Shown here: piece by piece, positions 26,411-35,162 of the stretch
How the letters are laid out: the number at the start of each line of letters is the position of its first letter
How positions within the stretch are numbered: position 1 is the stretch's first letter
DNA from: an uncultured Halomonas sp.
GTDB lineage: Bacteria; Pseudomonadota; Gammaproteobacteria; Pseudomonadales; Halomonadaceae
NCBI RefSeq assembly: GCF_947500835.1
Contig: NZ_CANMTQ010000002.1
Location: 62,001 to 126,000, forward strand
Length of the DNA stretch: 64,000 nucleotides
Reading direction: 5' to 3'
Notes under the pieces: model-generated
What the model was told of the DNA's origin: nothing
The model's database searches: none
Seen by the model: only the letters and a program-made list of their open reading frames with translations
Made by a program: the position numbers and the translations under genes

Positions 26411-28039
26411 ATGATGACTACCATCTATCCTGCCAAGCGCATCATCACCATGAATCCTTCCCAGCCGGAAGCCACCCACATTGCCCTGCAAGATGGCCGT
26501 ATCCTGGCGGTGGGCACACAGGAATCGATGAAGGATTTCGAGGGCGCTGTCTACGACAATCGGTTCGCAAGCGATGTCATCCTGCCCGGTTTTGTCGAGG
26601 GCCATAGCCACGCCCTCGAAGGGGCGCTCTGGCGCTATGGCTACCTGGGCTACTTCGGCCGAACAGATCCGGATGGCAAGTACTGGGAAGGGTTACGCAG
26701 CGTACCCGATATGCAGGCGCGGCTAAGCGACTATGCGGCAGGCATCAAAGCCGCAACACCGGTCATCGCCTGGGGATTCGATCCGGTTTACTTTCCCGAA
26801 GAACGCCTGGATCGGCACGTCCTGGATGCCGCCGTTCCTGATCGCCCGGTGGTCGTGTTTCACGCCAACCTTCATGTGATGACGGTCAATACCGCCATGC
26901 TCGAGCGGGCCATGATCGACGGGGTCGAGGATGTCGAGGGCATTCGCCTGGGCGCGGACGGCAAACCCGATGGCGAGCTGCAGGAAATGGCCGCCATGCA
27001 CGTGGTATTCGATGCATTGGGCTTCAGTGTTTTCGATCTGGTGGCCTCGGTGGAGACGTTGCAGCGCTATGCAAGAATCGCCCGCCGTAGCGGGGTGACG
27101 ACCATCACGGATCTTTACAACCCGCTGTCCGACGAAGGGGTTGCAGCACTCGAAAGCGCCACATCCCAGCCTGACTACCCGGTGCGCCTGGTGCCCGCCA
27201 TGGCGGCGCTGAGCTGGTCCCCCCAGGAAGGCATCGAGCGACTGCGTACCTGCCAGGAATTGAGGCACGACAAGCTTCATTTTGGGCCGGTCAAGCTGAT
27301 GACCGACGGCTCGATCCAAGGCTACACCGCACGGCTCAAGTGGCCTTTTTATCACGACGGCAGTCCCAACGGTATCTGGAACGCACCGCCGCAGCAGCTC
27401 AAGGAACTGGTACACAGCTATCATCAGGCCGGTGCGCAGTTGCACATCCATTGCAATGGCGACGAGGCGGTGGATCTGATGTTGGATGCCATCGAGGAAG
27501 CCCAGGAAATGTGGCCACGCGCGGATCATCGCCACACGCTGCAGCATTGCCAGATCATGGATCATGCACAGCTCAGACGCGCCGCGCGTCTCGGCGTCTG
27601 CCTGAATATCTTTGCCAATCATCTTTATTACTGGGGCGACATACATCTCACGCGCACCCTGGGCTTCGAGCGCTGTCAACGTCTCGAGCCGCTGGCCTCC
27701 ACAAGGCGCCTGAATATTCCCTTGGCCATTCATAGCGATGCTCCGGTCGCCCCGCTTGGTCCGCTATTCACGGCCTGGTGCGCGGTAATGCGACAAAGCG
27801 CCTCCGGCATCCAGCTTGGCGAACACGAGAAACTCTCCGTTGCACAGGCCCTGGAAGCCATCACCCTTGGCGCCGCCTATACGCTGCGGCTGGATCACCT
27901 GGTCGGCAGCCTGGAAATCGGCAAGTTTGCCGACATGGTGGTGCTCGATGAAGACCCGTTGGCATGCGATCCGGATCGGTTGAAGGATATCGGTGTGAAA
28001 GCGACGGTGCTGGGAGGCCAGGTGCATGTCAACGAGTGA
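26411..28039 (+). CDS. Amidohydrolase family 3 (YtcJ-like)
   Basis: A 542-residue metal-dependent hydrolase. N-terminal beta-sandwich strands (AKRIITMNP, HIALQDGRILAVG) lead to the metal motif LPGFVEGHSHALEG; later motifs are KLMTDGSIQGYTARL, LHIHCNGDEAVDL, LQHCQIMDHAQL and HSDAPVAPLGPL, ending with the sandwich strand GKFADMVVLDEDPL. It is cytoplasmic. The ATG at 26411 follows GAGGGAG. The gene is 13 bp after the symporter and overlaps the metallochaperone gene by 14 bp, so all act together. Substrate unknown. Confidence 0.9.
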   Translation: MMTTIYPAKRIITMNPSQPEATHIALQDGRILAVGTQESMKDFEGAVYDNRFASDVILPGFVEGHSHALEGALWRYGYLGYFGRTDPDGKYWEGLRSVPDMQARLSDYAAGIKAATPVIAWGFDPVYFPEERLDRHVLDAAVPDRPVVVFHANLHVMTVNTAMLERAMIDGVEDVEGIRLGADGKPDGELQEMAAMHVVFDALGFSVFDLVASVETLQRYARIARRSGVTTITDLYNPLSDEGVAALESATSQPDYPVRLVPAMAALSWSPQEGIERLRTCQELRHDKLHFGPVKLMTDGSIQGYTARLKWPFYHDGSPNGIWNAPPQQLKELVHSYHQAGAQLHIHCNGDEAVDLMLDAIEEAQEMWPRADHRHTLQHCQIMDHAQLRRAARLGVCLNIFANHLYYWGDIHLTRTLGFERCQRLEPLASTRRLNIPLAIHSDAPVAPLGPLFTAWCAVMRQSASGIQLGEHEKLSVAQALEAITLGAAYTLRLDHLVGSLEIGKFADMVVLDEDPLACDPDRLKDIGVKATVLGGQVHVNE

Positions 28040-28976
28040 CGCCGACCAGGTTCCCCTGACGGTCATCGGAGGGTTTCTCGGGGCGGGCAAGACGACCTAT
28101 CTCAACAATCTGATCAAACGCGGCCTGCCTGCCAATGCATTGCTCGTCGTCAATGACTTTGGCGACATCAATATCGACGCAGCGCTGATCGAATACCGTG
28201 ACGACAGCATCATGCAGCTCAGCAACGGCTGTGTATGCTGCACCCTGGGCGGCACCCTGGCGGAGCAGCTGGCCGCCGCCCTGCGCCTTCGATCAAAACC
28301 ATCGACAATCATCATCGAGGCAAGCGGCGTGGCCAATCCCGCCCGTATCGCCGATATTGCCAGGCTATCACCTCGGCTGCGCCTTGATGAAGTGATATGC
28401 ATCGTCGATGGCGCCCAGGCGTTACACCACGCTGGAGACCCGCTGATCGGCGATACCTGGCGTCTGCAGATAGCGTCCGCCAGGCGGATATCTATCAATC
28501 GCCTGATCGCCAGCGACAAGGCAAAAGTGCTTGAGCAACTAAAAAAAATCAATCCTCACGCCCTGTTCGAGCACAAAGTGCTTCCCACCCTTTCAACGAA
28601 GAACATTCATTCTCCAACCTCACCGCCTGAGACCAGCTCGGGTAACCCCTCTTTTCATAACCACGCGAACTGGCACTCCTTCAGCCTCACCGGCAGCGCC
28701 ATCATCGACAAGAATCGACTTGAAGCGCTGATTGATGCCTACCGCGATGTGCTCATGCGCGCCAAGGGGTTCGTACTCGTCGACGATGGCTCTAGCGCCG
28801 AACTACTGCAATACAGCGGTGGCCTGGTATCCTGGCAGCCGGTACTGCGCGCCCCGACCGAGAATCGCCTGGTATTCATCGGCATCGCTGGTGCACGCTT
28901 CAACGCACTGAAACACGCCGCTGAATTACTGATAAAGCCAGCCCTGCTCCAATCGGCACATCCGAAACAGCGTTAA
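28026..28976 (+). CDS. COG0523 (CobW-like) GTPase, putative metallochaperone
   Basis: G3E-family GTPase of 316 residues. Walker A GAGKTT at 19-24, the metal-binding CxCC motif in NGCVCC at 67-72, and IIIEASGVANPARI as the Walker B/G3 region. The C-terminal CobW domain contains a His/Asn-rich insert (SFHNHANWHSF). Relatives deliver Zn2+, Co2+ or Fe to specific enzymes. The 14-bp overlap with the amidohydrolase gene and the metal dependence of both hydrolases in the operon suggest it metallates them. Which metal is not visible. Confidence 0.88.
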   Translation: MSTSDADQVPLTVIGGFLGAGKTTYLNNLIKRGLPANALLVVNDFGDINIDAALIEYRDDSIMQLSNGCVCCTLGGTLAEQLAAALRLRSKPSTIIIEASGVANPARIADIARLSPRLRLDEVICIVDGAQALHHAGDPLIGDTWRLQIASARRISINRLIASDKAKVLEQLKKINPHALFEHKVLPTLSTKNIHSPTSPPETSSGNPSFHNHANWHSFSLTGSAIIDKNRLEALIDAYRDVLMRAKGFVLVDDGSSAELLQYSGGLVSWQPVLRAPTENRLVFIGIAGARFNALKHAAELLIKPALLQSAHPKQR

Positions 28977-29029
28977 AGTCCATGGAACAACCGCCGCATG
29001 CTCTATGCTATGGAACAGGCCAAGTCGAA

Positions 29030-29060
29030 AACCATCATCACTGCAGCAATGATGGTTTTA
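29030..29060 (+). terminator. Terminator of the catabolic operon
   Basis: AACCATCAT (29030-29038) pairs with ATGATGGTT (29049-29057), followed by TTATCT. It separates the metallochaperone gene from the next carrier gene. Confidence 0.8.
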
Positions 29061-29150
29061 TCTATCGGCAAGTAAAGGCGACTTTTTCTATAGAATCGCC
29101 ACCGCTAGATGGCATTGGCTTTACTCATGGCCCCTACGGAGACGACTCTC

Positions 29151-30404
29151 ATGGCGGAAGATTCATCCTCGCGACCCAATCTATGGCGGCGCATTCCCCT
29201 ATGGCAGAAGATTCTTGTCGGCCTGGCGCTCGGGATTGTCGCCGGCGCCCTCATGGGCGAAGACGCCAGCGTCTTCAAACCCATCGGCGATATCTTCATT
29301 AGCGCCATCAAGATGCTGATCGTACCCTTGGTATTCTCGACGCTGGTGGTGGGCATTACTGCCATGCGCGACCCCCAGAAGATGGGGCGTATCGGCCTGC
29401 GCACCATTGCGCTGTATCTGATCACCACTGCCTTTGCCATCAGCATCGGTTTGCTAGCCTCGACCCTCTTCCAGCCTGGGGCGGGGCTGGATCTGAGCTT
29501 CGATAAGCCGGTGGAATCCCAGGACGCACCGTCGCTGGTGGAGATTCTGGTCAATCTGGTGCCCCAGAACCCCATCGATGCCCTGGCCAACGGCAACATT
29601 CTGCAGATCATCGTGTTCGCCATCGGCTTGGGGATTTCCCTAACCCTGATCGGTGACAAAGGCGAGCCGGTGGTGCGCCTGTTCGAGAGTTTTGCCGAAG
29701 CCATGTACAAGCTCACGGAAATCGTCATGGCCTTTGCGCCCTTTGGTGTGTTTGGCCTGATTGCCTATGTCTCGGGCAACTATGGGATGGATGTGCTGCT
29801 GCCGCTGGCCAAGGTGATCGGTGTGGCCTACCTTGCCAGCGTGCTGCATGTGCTGCTGGTTTATTCAGGGCTATTGGTGCTGCTTGGCCGCTTGAACCCG
29901 CTGCGTTACTTGAGCGGTATCCTCGATGCCTTGGTGGTGGCCTATTCGTCGGCCTCCTCTTCCGGCACTCTGCCGGTGTCCTTGCGCTGCGCCCAGAAGA
30001 ATCTGGGCGTGTCCGAAGGGGTATCAGGGTTCGTGCTACCGGTAGGCGCCACCATCAACATGGACGGCACCGCCATCTATCAGGGGGTCGTCGCGCTGTT
30101 CATCGCTCAGCTGGTCGGCGTCGATCTTTCCCTGATGGATTACGGCATGATCATCGTCACCGGCACCTTGGCGTCGATCGGCACTGCCGGTGTTCCCGGC
30201 GCGGGCCTGATCATGCTCTCTATCGTACTGTCTCAAGTGGGACTGCCGCTGGAAGCCATTGCCGTTATTGCCGGGATCGATCGTATCCTCGATATGGCGC
30301 GTACCTGTGTAAACGTGGCAGGTGATTTGATGGTGACCACCCTTGTTGGCATGAGCGAGAAAGAATTGGATTTGGACATCTACAATTCTAAAAACAAAGT
30401 ATGA
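29151..30404 (+). CDS. Glutamate/dicarboxylate:Na+ or H+ symporter (DAACS family)
   Basis: Inner-membrane carrier of 417 residues from the ATG at 29151, which has CGGAG upstream; earlier in-frame ATGs at 29109 and 29130 lack one. Family signatures: LIVPLVFSTLVVGI in helix 2, the serine-rich hairpin SSASSSGTLPVS, the NMDGTAIYQG motif of TM7 and the GVPGAGLIMLSIVL hairpin, then DRILDMARTCVNV in TM8. The substrate is probably glutamate, aspartate or C4-dicarboxylates. It sits after a terminator, so it is likely expressed independently of the catabolic operon. Confidence 0.92.
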   Translation: MAEDSSSRPNLWRRIPLWQKILVGLALGIVAGALMGEDASVFKPIGDIFISAIKMLIVPLVFSTLVVGITAMRDPQKMGRIGLRTIALYLITTAFAISIGLLASTLFQPGAGLDLSFDKPVESQDAPSLVEILVNLVPQNPIDALANGNILQIIVFAIGLGISLTLIGDKGEPVVRLFESFAEAMYKLTEIVMAFAPFGVFGLIAYVSGNYGMDVLLPLAKVIGVAYLASVLHVLLVYSGLLVLLGRLNPLRYLSGILDALVVAYSSASSSGTLPVSLRCAQKNLGVSEGVSGFVLPVGATINMDGTAIYQGVVALFIAQLVGVDLSLMDYGMIIVTGTLASIGTAGVPGAGLIMLSIVLSQVGLPLEAIAVIAGIDRILDMARTCVNVAGDLMVTTLVGMSEKELDLDIYNSKNKV

Positions 30405-30661
30405 GACTTGTTACAAGAACATCAATTTCGCAAGCCATCTGCAAGTTTCATAACCTGCGGCAATAACGCGCACAGCAGTAACTGACATACTGGTTTCAGA
30501 GAGTACGGAGTGCTCTATACAGCCAGGAAGGCTGCATGCCCGGCCCTGTTCAACAGGCCGGGCATTTTATTTGGATTTCCTCGACTTACCTTGCCTTTCC
30601 CCTTCAAAAAATAGCCATTCACTTCTATGCTGAACTTACATCTAGCAAAAGGAGAATTGTC
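30405..30661. other. Intergenic stretch before the metallothionein gene
   Basis: 257 bp without a gene. It contains the carrier's terminator (30536-30570) and the metallothionein leader. No metal-responsive operator was recognised. Confidence 0.5.
30536..30570 (+). terminator. Terminator of the DAACS carrier gene
   Basis: ATGCCCGGC (30536-30544) pairs with GCCGGGCAT (30557-30565), with further CTG/CAG pairing inside, then TTTTATTTGG. Confidence 0.88.
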
Positions 30662-30829
30662 ATGGCGAATCAACAGACCTGTGCCTGCCCGAACTGCAAT
30701 TGCGAAGTCGATACGGATCAGGCGGTCATGTCCGATGGCAAAGCTTTCTGCTGCGATGCCTGTGCGTCAGGCCATCCTGATGGTGCAAAGTGCTCGCAGG
30801 AAGGCTGCGGCTGCGATAAAGCCAGCTAA
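30662..30829 (+). CDS. Bacterial metallothionein
   Basis: A 55-residue protein with ten Cys (7, 9, 12, 14, 30, 31, 34, 44, 49, 51) and one His at 38. It reads TCACPNCNCEV at the N-terminus and FCCDACASGHPDG in the middle, the pattern of SmtA/BmtA metallothioneins, which bind Zn2+, Cd2+ and Cu+ in a cytoplasmic cluster with a zinc-finger-like fold. The start at 30662 follows AAAAGGAGA. No SmtB/ArsR regulator lies beside it. A small acidic protein gene follows within 24 bp and may be co-transcribed. Confidence 0.93.
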   Translation: MANQQTCACPNCNCEVDTDQAVMSDGKAFCCDACASGHPDGAKCSQEGCGCDKAS

Positions 30830-30853
30830 AGAGATTCAAACAGAGGCAACGGG

Positions 30854-31030
30854 ATGCAAAAACAAGCTCGCGTCGAACCCATCTTTGACGCCAAGGACAT
30901 GAACGAAAAGATCATCGGCTGGAACGTGGTCGATGAGAGTCAGCCAGAAAATGAAACGGTGGTTTCGGAACATGAAACCCAGGAAGAGGCCATCAAAGCG
31001 GCAGAAGAATTCGAACAGCGCGAATTCTAG
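30854..31030 (+). CDS. Small acidic protein, DUF2188-like
   Basis: A 58-residue protein starting MQKQARVEPIFD and continuing GWNVVDESQPENETVVSEHE, then TQEEAIKAAEEFEQREF. The strand-strand-helix order and the T-x-x-E-A-I-x-A-A motif resemble small DUF2188-type proteins. GAGG lies upstream of the ATG. It probably shares the metallothionein transcript, which ends at the strong terminator just after it. Function unknown. Confidence 0.65.
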   Translation: MQKQARVEPIFDAKDMNEKIIGWNVVDESQPENETVVSEHETQEEAIKAAEEFEQREF

Positions 31031-31041
31031 CCTCTGATGGT

Positions 31042-31074
31042 CGGCCCCCGCGCCCGCGGGGGCCCGTTTTTTTG
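31042..31074 (+). terminator. Terminator after the metallothionein unit
   Basis: Very GC-rich hairpin, GGCCCCCGC with GCGGGGGCC, between 31042 and 31066, followed by CGTTTTTTTG. Confidence 0.92.
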
Positions 31075-31095
31075 ATAGCCATCGTAAATCATTTC

Positions 31096-31374
31096 TCAGG
31101 GCTTGCCTTGAGAGTCGGCCACTTTGACTGTTTTCCCAGACTCTCCCTTTAGATACTGCTCGGTGGTAAGCAAGAACAAGCGCCGAAATAGATTGTGAGC
31201 GGCTTCTTGCTGTTTCAGGGCCAGTAGATCCGGATCTATTGATTCGGGTAATGCTGCTTCTTTCTGGCAAGCCCAGGCCATACGCACCGATCCTGATGAG
31301 GCATCGCAAATCTGCAAGGTGGCATTGGTGCCTTTGAGGCCTGACATGGTGCTATGGGGGGTGCTATGGGGCAT
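31096..31374 (-). CDS. Hypothetical small protein
   Basis: 92 residues from an ATG with GGAGAA upstream. A Ser/Thr-rich start (MPHSTPHSTMSGLKG) precedes QEAAHNLFRRLFLLTTEQYL, a probable amphipathic helix. No signal peptide or known domain recognised. It is divergent from the C45 hydrolase gene with 131 bp between starts. The frame is open to 31452 but without a ribosome binding site. Confidence 0.5.
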   Translation of the reverse strand: MPHSTPHSTMSGLKGTNATLQICDASSGSVRMAWACQKEAALPESIDPDLLALKQQEAAHNLFRRLFLLTTEQYLKGESGKTVKVADSQGKP

Positions 31375-31505
31375 GACATTCTCCTGACGAATTAAACGAT
31401 AAAAATTCTTATTTGCATTTGAGAATCTATGCACTTGCCTGCTCGTCGTCAAGAAAAAATATAGCGGCTATAGTGATTTCTTATTTCACAATCGGTAATA
31501 CTGGA

Positions 31506-32543
31506 ATGTCAGTTATCTCATTGAAAGGCGATCGCTACACCATCGGCCATGATCACGGGCAACACCACGCTTCTCAGATTCAAGACAGCATCGCAGTTTA
31601 CGACCGGTTATTTCGTGATTTCGTGGGCGTTTCCTGGCAGCAGGCGCGTCAAACGGCGCCCAGCTTCCTGCCCGCCATCAAGCGCTGTTTTCCTGAAATT
31701 CTTGAGGAAGTACACGGCATTGCCGAGGGTGCCGGTGTCGATTTCGACGACATCCTGACCCTCAACTGCCGCAGTGAGATCTCACTGACCCAGGCCAGCG
31801 GTGGCTGCTCCGCCTTCTCGCTCAATCAGGATGGCCAGTGGCTGGCGCAGAACTGGGACTGGCGTGCCGATCAGCAGCGCAACGTGGTCGTCTTGAAGAT
31901 CGAGCTCGACGACCATGTGCCTTTGATCAGCATTGGCGAGGCCGGCATGGTGGGCAAGATCGGCATGAACGCTCATGGCCTTGGGGTTTGTCTCAATGCT
32001 ATTCGCTCCCAGACCTGCGGCGAAGGCCTACCGATTCATTTTGCCCTGCGCAAGATTCTGGAATGCGCGGATTTTGAAGCCGCAAGGCGGGTAGTCGACG
32101 AGGACCGAGTCGCCTCCCCGGCACACTTTCTGATTGCCAGTGCCGATGGCCAAGCCATCGGCTTCGAGGTTCACCCTGGCACTCCTGGGGAACTTCTCCC
32201 CCAGGACGGCAAAGTGCTACACACCAACCATCTCTGTGCGGACACAACGACCGCTTGCATCGCCGACTTCCCTCGACCCGACTCTCCTATTCGATTGACA
32301 AGACTTCACCAGCTGCTTGATCAGCCCATCGCGAGTACGCCCGACGCCCTGTTCGATGTTCTCAGCGATCATGCCAACGCCCCTTCCTCTATTTGTCGCC
32401 ACACCAACCATGAACTGCCTGAAGCCGAGCGGATGGAGACCCTGTTTGCCGTGGTAATGGACCTAAAAAAGCGCAGACTGTGTCTGCGCTTGGGTAAACC
32501 CTGTTCGGCGGAAGAAACGCTGAACGTAAGATTGAATGAATAA
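31506..32543 (+). CDS. C45 family N-terminal nucleophile hydrolase/acyltransferase
   Basis: A 345-residue relative of acyl-CoA:6-aminopenicillanic acid acyltransferase (peptidase C45, Ntn fold). Characteristic parts are GHDHGQHHASQI at the start, LTLNCRSEI, and ASGGCSAFSLNQDGQWLAQN, where the Cys would become the N-terminal nucleophile after self-cleavage; then NWDWRADQQRNVVVLKI, GKIGMNAHGLGVCLN and LHTNHL. Bacterial members hydrolyse amide bonds of unknown substrates. No export signal is present. The start has only a weak ribosome binding site, so the N-terminus is uncertain. Confidence 0.85.
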   Translation: MSVISLKGDRYTIGHDHGQHHASQIQDSIAVYDRLFRDFVGVSWQQARQTAPSFLPAIKRCFPEILEEVHGIAEGAGVDFDDILTLNCRSEISLTQASGGCSAFSLNQDGQWLAQNWDWRADQQRNVVVLKIELDDHVPLISIGEAGMVGKIGMNAHGLGVCLNAIRSQTCGEGLPIHFALRKILECADFEAARRVVDEDRVASPAHFLIASADGQAIGFEVHPGTPGELLPQDGKVLHTNHLCADTTTACIADFPRPDSPIRLTRLHQLLDQPIASTPDALFDVLSDHANAPSSICRHTNHELPEAERMETLFAVVMDLKKRRLCLRLGKPCSAEETLNVRLNE

Positions 32544-32558
32544 TGGCTCGCGAGTGTT

Positions 32559-34307
32559 TTAAAACTCCTCCCAGACATCTTCGGACACGGCGCTTGCCTT
32601 GCGAGGCGATGCCATCTTGCCAGGCTTGGGTGATTCAAGGTGCGCAACAGGTGCCGGTGCTTTTGGCGTGGACCGCTTGTCATCATCGCCGAGCACGAAG
32701 GTATCAATTAGCGCGCTTAGACGAGTCGCCTGTTCACGCATGGCGTCTGCGGTACTGGAGGTTTGCTGGACCATGGCGGAGTTTTGCTGGGTCATGGTAT
32801 CCATTTCGGTTACCGCCGTGTTGATCTGGCCGATACCATTGCTTTGCTCCCGCGCACCGGCGCTGATCTCGGCGATGACATCCGTGACCCGGGTGACGCT
32901 CTCCACGATTTCGCGCATGGTGACTCCGGCACGCTGCACGGTCTCGCTACCCTGGCGCGTATAGGTGACGGCGGTATCGATCAGACCGCGAATCTCACTG
33001 GACGCATCCGCGCTACGGCTGGCCAGATTACGGACTTCCTGGGCGACAACCGCAAAGCCACGCCCATGCTCGCCGGCCCGGGCCGCCTCTACCGAGGCGT
33101 TGAGCGCCAGAATGTTGGTTTGAAATGCAATATCGTCGATCAGCTTGATGATCTCACCGATCTTTGTCGCCGAACCGCTGATATCTCCCATGGTCTTTTC
33201 CACTTCGGTCATCGCTTCGCCGCCCTGGCGCGCCACGGTGACCGTGGAAGAAGCCAGCTGGTTGGCCTGCTGGGCCGATTCAGCGCTGTGATTGACGGTG
33301 GACGTGATCTCTTCCATGGACGATGACGTTTCCTGCAGATTCGCGGCGGCCTGCTCGGTACGGGTGGCCAGTTCCTCGCTGCCCTTGGCCATCTCACCGG
33401 CAGCCTTGTGCACTTCGTACACGCCGCGGCGCACATCGACAAGCGTGGTTTGCATGCGTTCCACGAAGGTATTGAACTGCTCGGCCAATTCGCCTATTTC
33501 ATCCTTGGTGGCAACCTTGAGCCGCTGGGTCAAATCACCGCGCCCCTGGGCAATATCGCGCATTGCCGAAGCAGTAATATTGATCGGTCGCACGAGTCTG
33601 CGCACCATCAATACTGTCACTAGCGCCACCACCACGAAGATCGCTATACCCAGCAGTATTGTGCTGATAATCGTATTGCGCAGGGACGCGGACGCCTCGG
33701 CGCTGACAGCAGCCATGGTCTGATCGATATCATATATATACATCCCCGCGCCAACGACCCAACCCAGCTTTGGCAAGTTGATGATGTAGGACTGCTTTTC
33801 CTCCACGGTGCCGGTTTCCGGATGCTCCCAGCGATAGGTATAAAAACCGCCGCCGCTGAGTCCAAGCTTGATGACATCTCTTGCGATGGGGCGGCCATCC
33901 GGGTCCAGCTCGTTCAGCTGATCCGTGCCTACAAACTCCAGGTTGTCACCCACCACGGTGGCTCGACCGTTATAGTCATAGCCAAAAATATAGTTGCCGC
34001 CGTCGAAGCGTATGCCCTGAAGCACTTGGGATGAGCGCTGCAGCGCTTCTTCTTCACTTAAGGAGGGATCGTCCACCAGCGCGGAAGTAGCGCTGCGGGC
34101 GATATCCATTACCCCTTTGATTCTTTCCTTGCGAGCCTCGATCAGCTTCTCGCGCTGCTCGGTAATACTCTCCTGGCTGGCGGCATGTTGCATCAGCGCC
34201 GCAGCGGTGACGAGAGTGACGGTAACCAGGAACAGTGGAATCAGCACCAGCGCCAGAATCTTGCTTTGCAGACCTCGTAGACGAGATAAACCAGCGGGAC
34301 GAGACAT
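32559..34307 (-). CDS. Methyl-accepting chemotaxis protein with Cache sensor
   Basis: Transmembrane chemoreceptor of 582 residues. TM1 is at about 15-40, a periplasmic single-Cache-type domain follows ([38 protein letters not shown]), TM2 is near 210-232, then a HAMP linker and a long coiled-coil signalling domain with the hairpin tip [20 protein letters not shown]. The last residues, DVWEEF, match the xWxxF pentapeptide that tethers CheR and CheB in E. coli receptors. Such Cache receptors often sense organic acids. No other chemotaxis gene is nearby. Confidence 0.95.
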   Translation of the reverse strand: MSRPAGLSRLRGLQSKILALVLIPLFLVTVTLVTAAALMQHAASQESITEQREKLIEARKERIKGVMDIARSATSALVDDPSLSEEEALQRSSQVLQGIRFDGGNYIFGYDYNGRATVVGDNLEFVGTDQLNELDPDGRPIARDVIKLGLSGGGFYTYRWEHPETGTVEEKQSYIINLPKLGWVVGAGMYIYDIDQTMAAVSAEASASLRNTIISTILLGIAIFVVVALVTVLMVRRLVRPINITASAMRDIAQGRGDLTQRLKVATKDEIGELAEQFNTFVERMQTTLVDVRRGVYEVHKAAGEMAKGSEELATRTEQAAANLQETSSSMEEITSTVNHSAESAQQANQLASSTVTVARQGGEAMTEVEKTMGDISGSATKIGEIIKLIDDIAFQTNILALNASVEAARAGEHGRGFAVVAQEVRNLASRSADASSEIRGLIDTAVTYTRQGSETVQRAGVTMREIVESVTRVTDVIAEISAGAREQSNGIGQINTAVTEMDTMTQQNSAMVQQTSSTADAMREQATRLSALIDTFVLGDDDKRSTPKAPAPVAHLESPKPGKMASPRKASAVSEDVWEEF

Positions 34308-34633
34308 AGAGGGCTTCCTTCTTCTTTATTGGTCAGCGGCCTCACAAGCGATAGGTCGCCAAGCGAAGCCAAGCATCAAGCGTGCGTTGTGAAATTAACG
34401 AATCACTACTAGTCATCGGCCCGAAAGGTGAAAAATTAAGTGCGTGCGTTTTAATTTCAGAACTTCCTAAAGCGCTGATCGAAGCTGAAGAAAAGAAGCG
34501 CTAAGCAGGAATCGACATTTAACAAATGATCACAGTCAAACCAGAATGCCAGCCAGAACAATTGCGCCCTTCTCTTGAAATGGGACCCAAGAATGCTACA
34601 TTTGTGTTATCTATTAACACAGGAAACTAAGCC
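34308..34633. other. AT-richer intergenic region ahead of parDE
   Basis: 326 bp without a gene. The parDE operator lies at its right end; nothing else was recognised. Confidence 0.5.
34603..34621. promoter_or_regulatory. ParD operator candidate
   Basis: TGTGTTA, TCTAT, TAACACA: a perfect 7-bp inverted repeat immediately before the antitoxin start, where the ParD antitoxin would bind to autorepress. Confidence 0.65.
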
Positions 34634-34876
34634 ATGCCCAGGACAACAAGCGTCACTATTGGCTCACAACTAGACGATTTTGTGGCAAAACAGATTGCTT
34701 CCGGACGCTACGGCTCCACCAGTGAAGTCGTGCGCTCAGCTTTGCGGTTACTTGAACAGCAGGAAAACCAAGCGGCAGCGTTAAGAAGTGCCGTTGAAGC
34801 TGGGGAGCGAAGCGGAGAAAGCGACCTATCTCTGCACGACATTGCCGCTCGGGTGAAGCAGAAACACGATGTATAA
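34634..34876 (+). CDS. Type II antitoxin, ParD-like
   Basis: An 80-residue ribbon-helix-helix antitoxin: VTIGSQLDDFVAKQIASGRY is the DNA-binding strand and helix, and GSTSEVVRSALRLLEQQE is the conserved second helix, followed by a flexible toxin-binding tail. It overlaps the toxin gene by 8 bp. It should neutralise the downstream toxin and repress the pair through the palindrome before its start. The pair lies next to the trailer end of the CRISPR array. Confidence 0.92.
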   Translation: MPRTTSVTIGSQLDDFVAKQIASGRYGSTSEVVRSALRLLEQQENQAAALRSAVEAGERSGESDLSLHDIAARVKQKHDV

Positions 34877-35162
34877 GCTATCCAATCTTGCGGCAGAAGA
34901 TTTCACAACCATCTACGAATATACCCTGCTCAACTTTGGTGCTCGCCAAGCCGACGCTTACACCGATGACTTGGAGAGTACTTTTGGTCTTCTATCCAGC
35001 TCTCCGCTGATGGGTTATGAATGCCCAGAGATTGCGAACGAGGTTCGCCGACATGACCACCAACGACACGTCATCTTTTATCGCCAGCGAAAGCACGATG
35101 TTTTTGTCATCAGAATACTCCATCAGCAAATGGAGCCGATGAAGCATTTCTTTGAGCTTTAG
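34869..35162 (+). CDS. Type II toxin, ParE/RelE family
   Basis: A 97-residue toxin of the ParE branch: YKLSNLAAEDFTTIYEYTLLNFG opens in family style (written here as motif pieces YKLSNLAAEDF and IYEYTLLNFG), followed by GLLSSSPLMGYE and the C-terminal strands RHVIFYRQRKHDVFVIRILH that carry the basic active surface. ParE toxins poison DNA gyrase; the RelE fold also includes mRNA interferases. It overlaps its antitoxin gene by 8 bp and stops 10 bp before the first degenerate CRISPR repeat. Confidence 0.9.
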   Translation: MYKLSNLAAEDFTTIYEYTLLNFGARQADAYTDDLESTFGLLSSSPLMGYECPEIANEVRRHDHQRHVIFYRQRKHDVFVIRILHQQMEPMKHFFEL

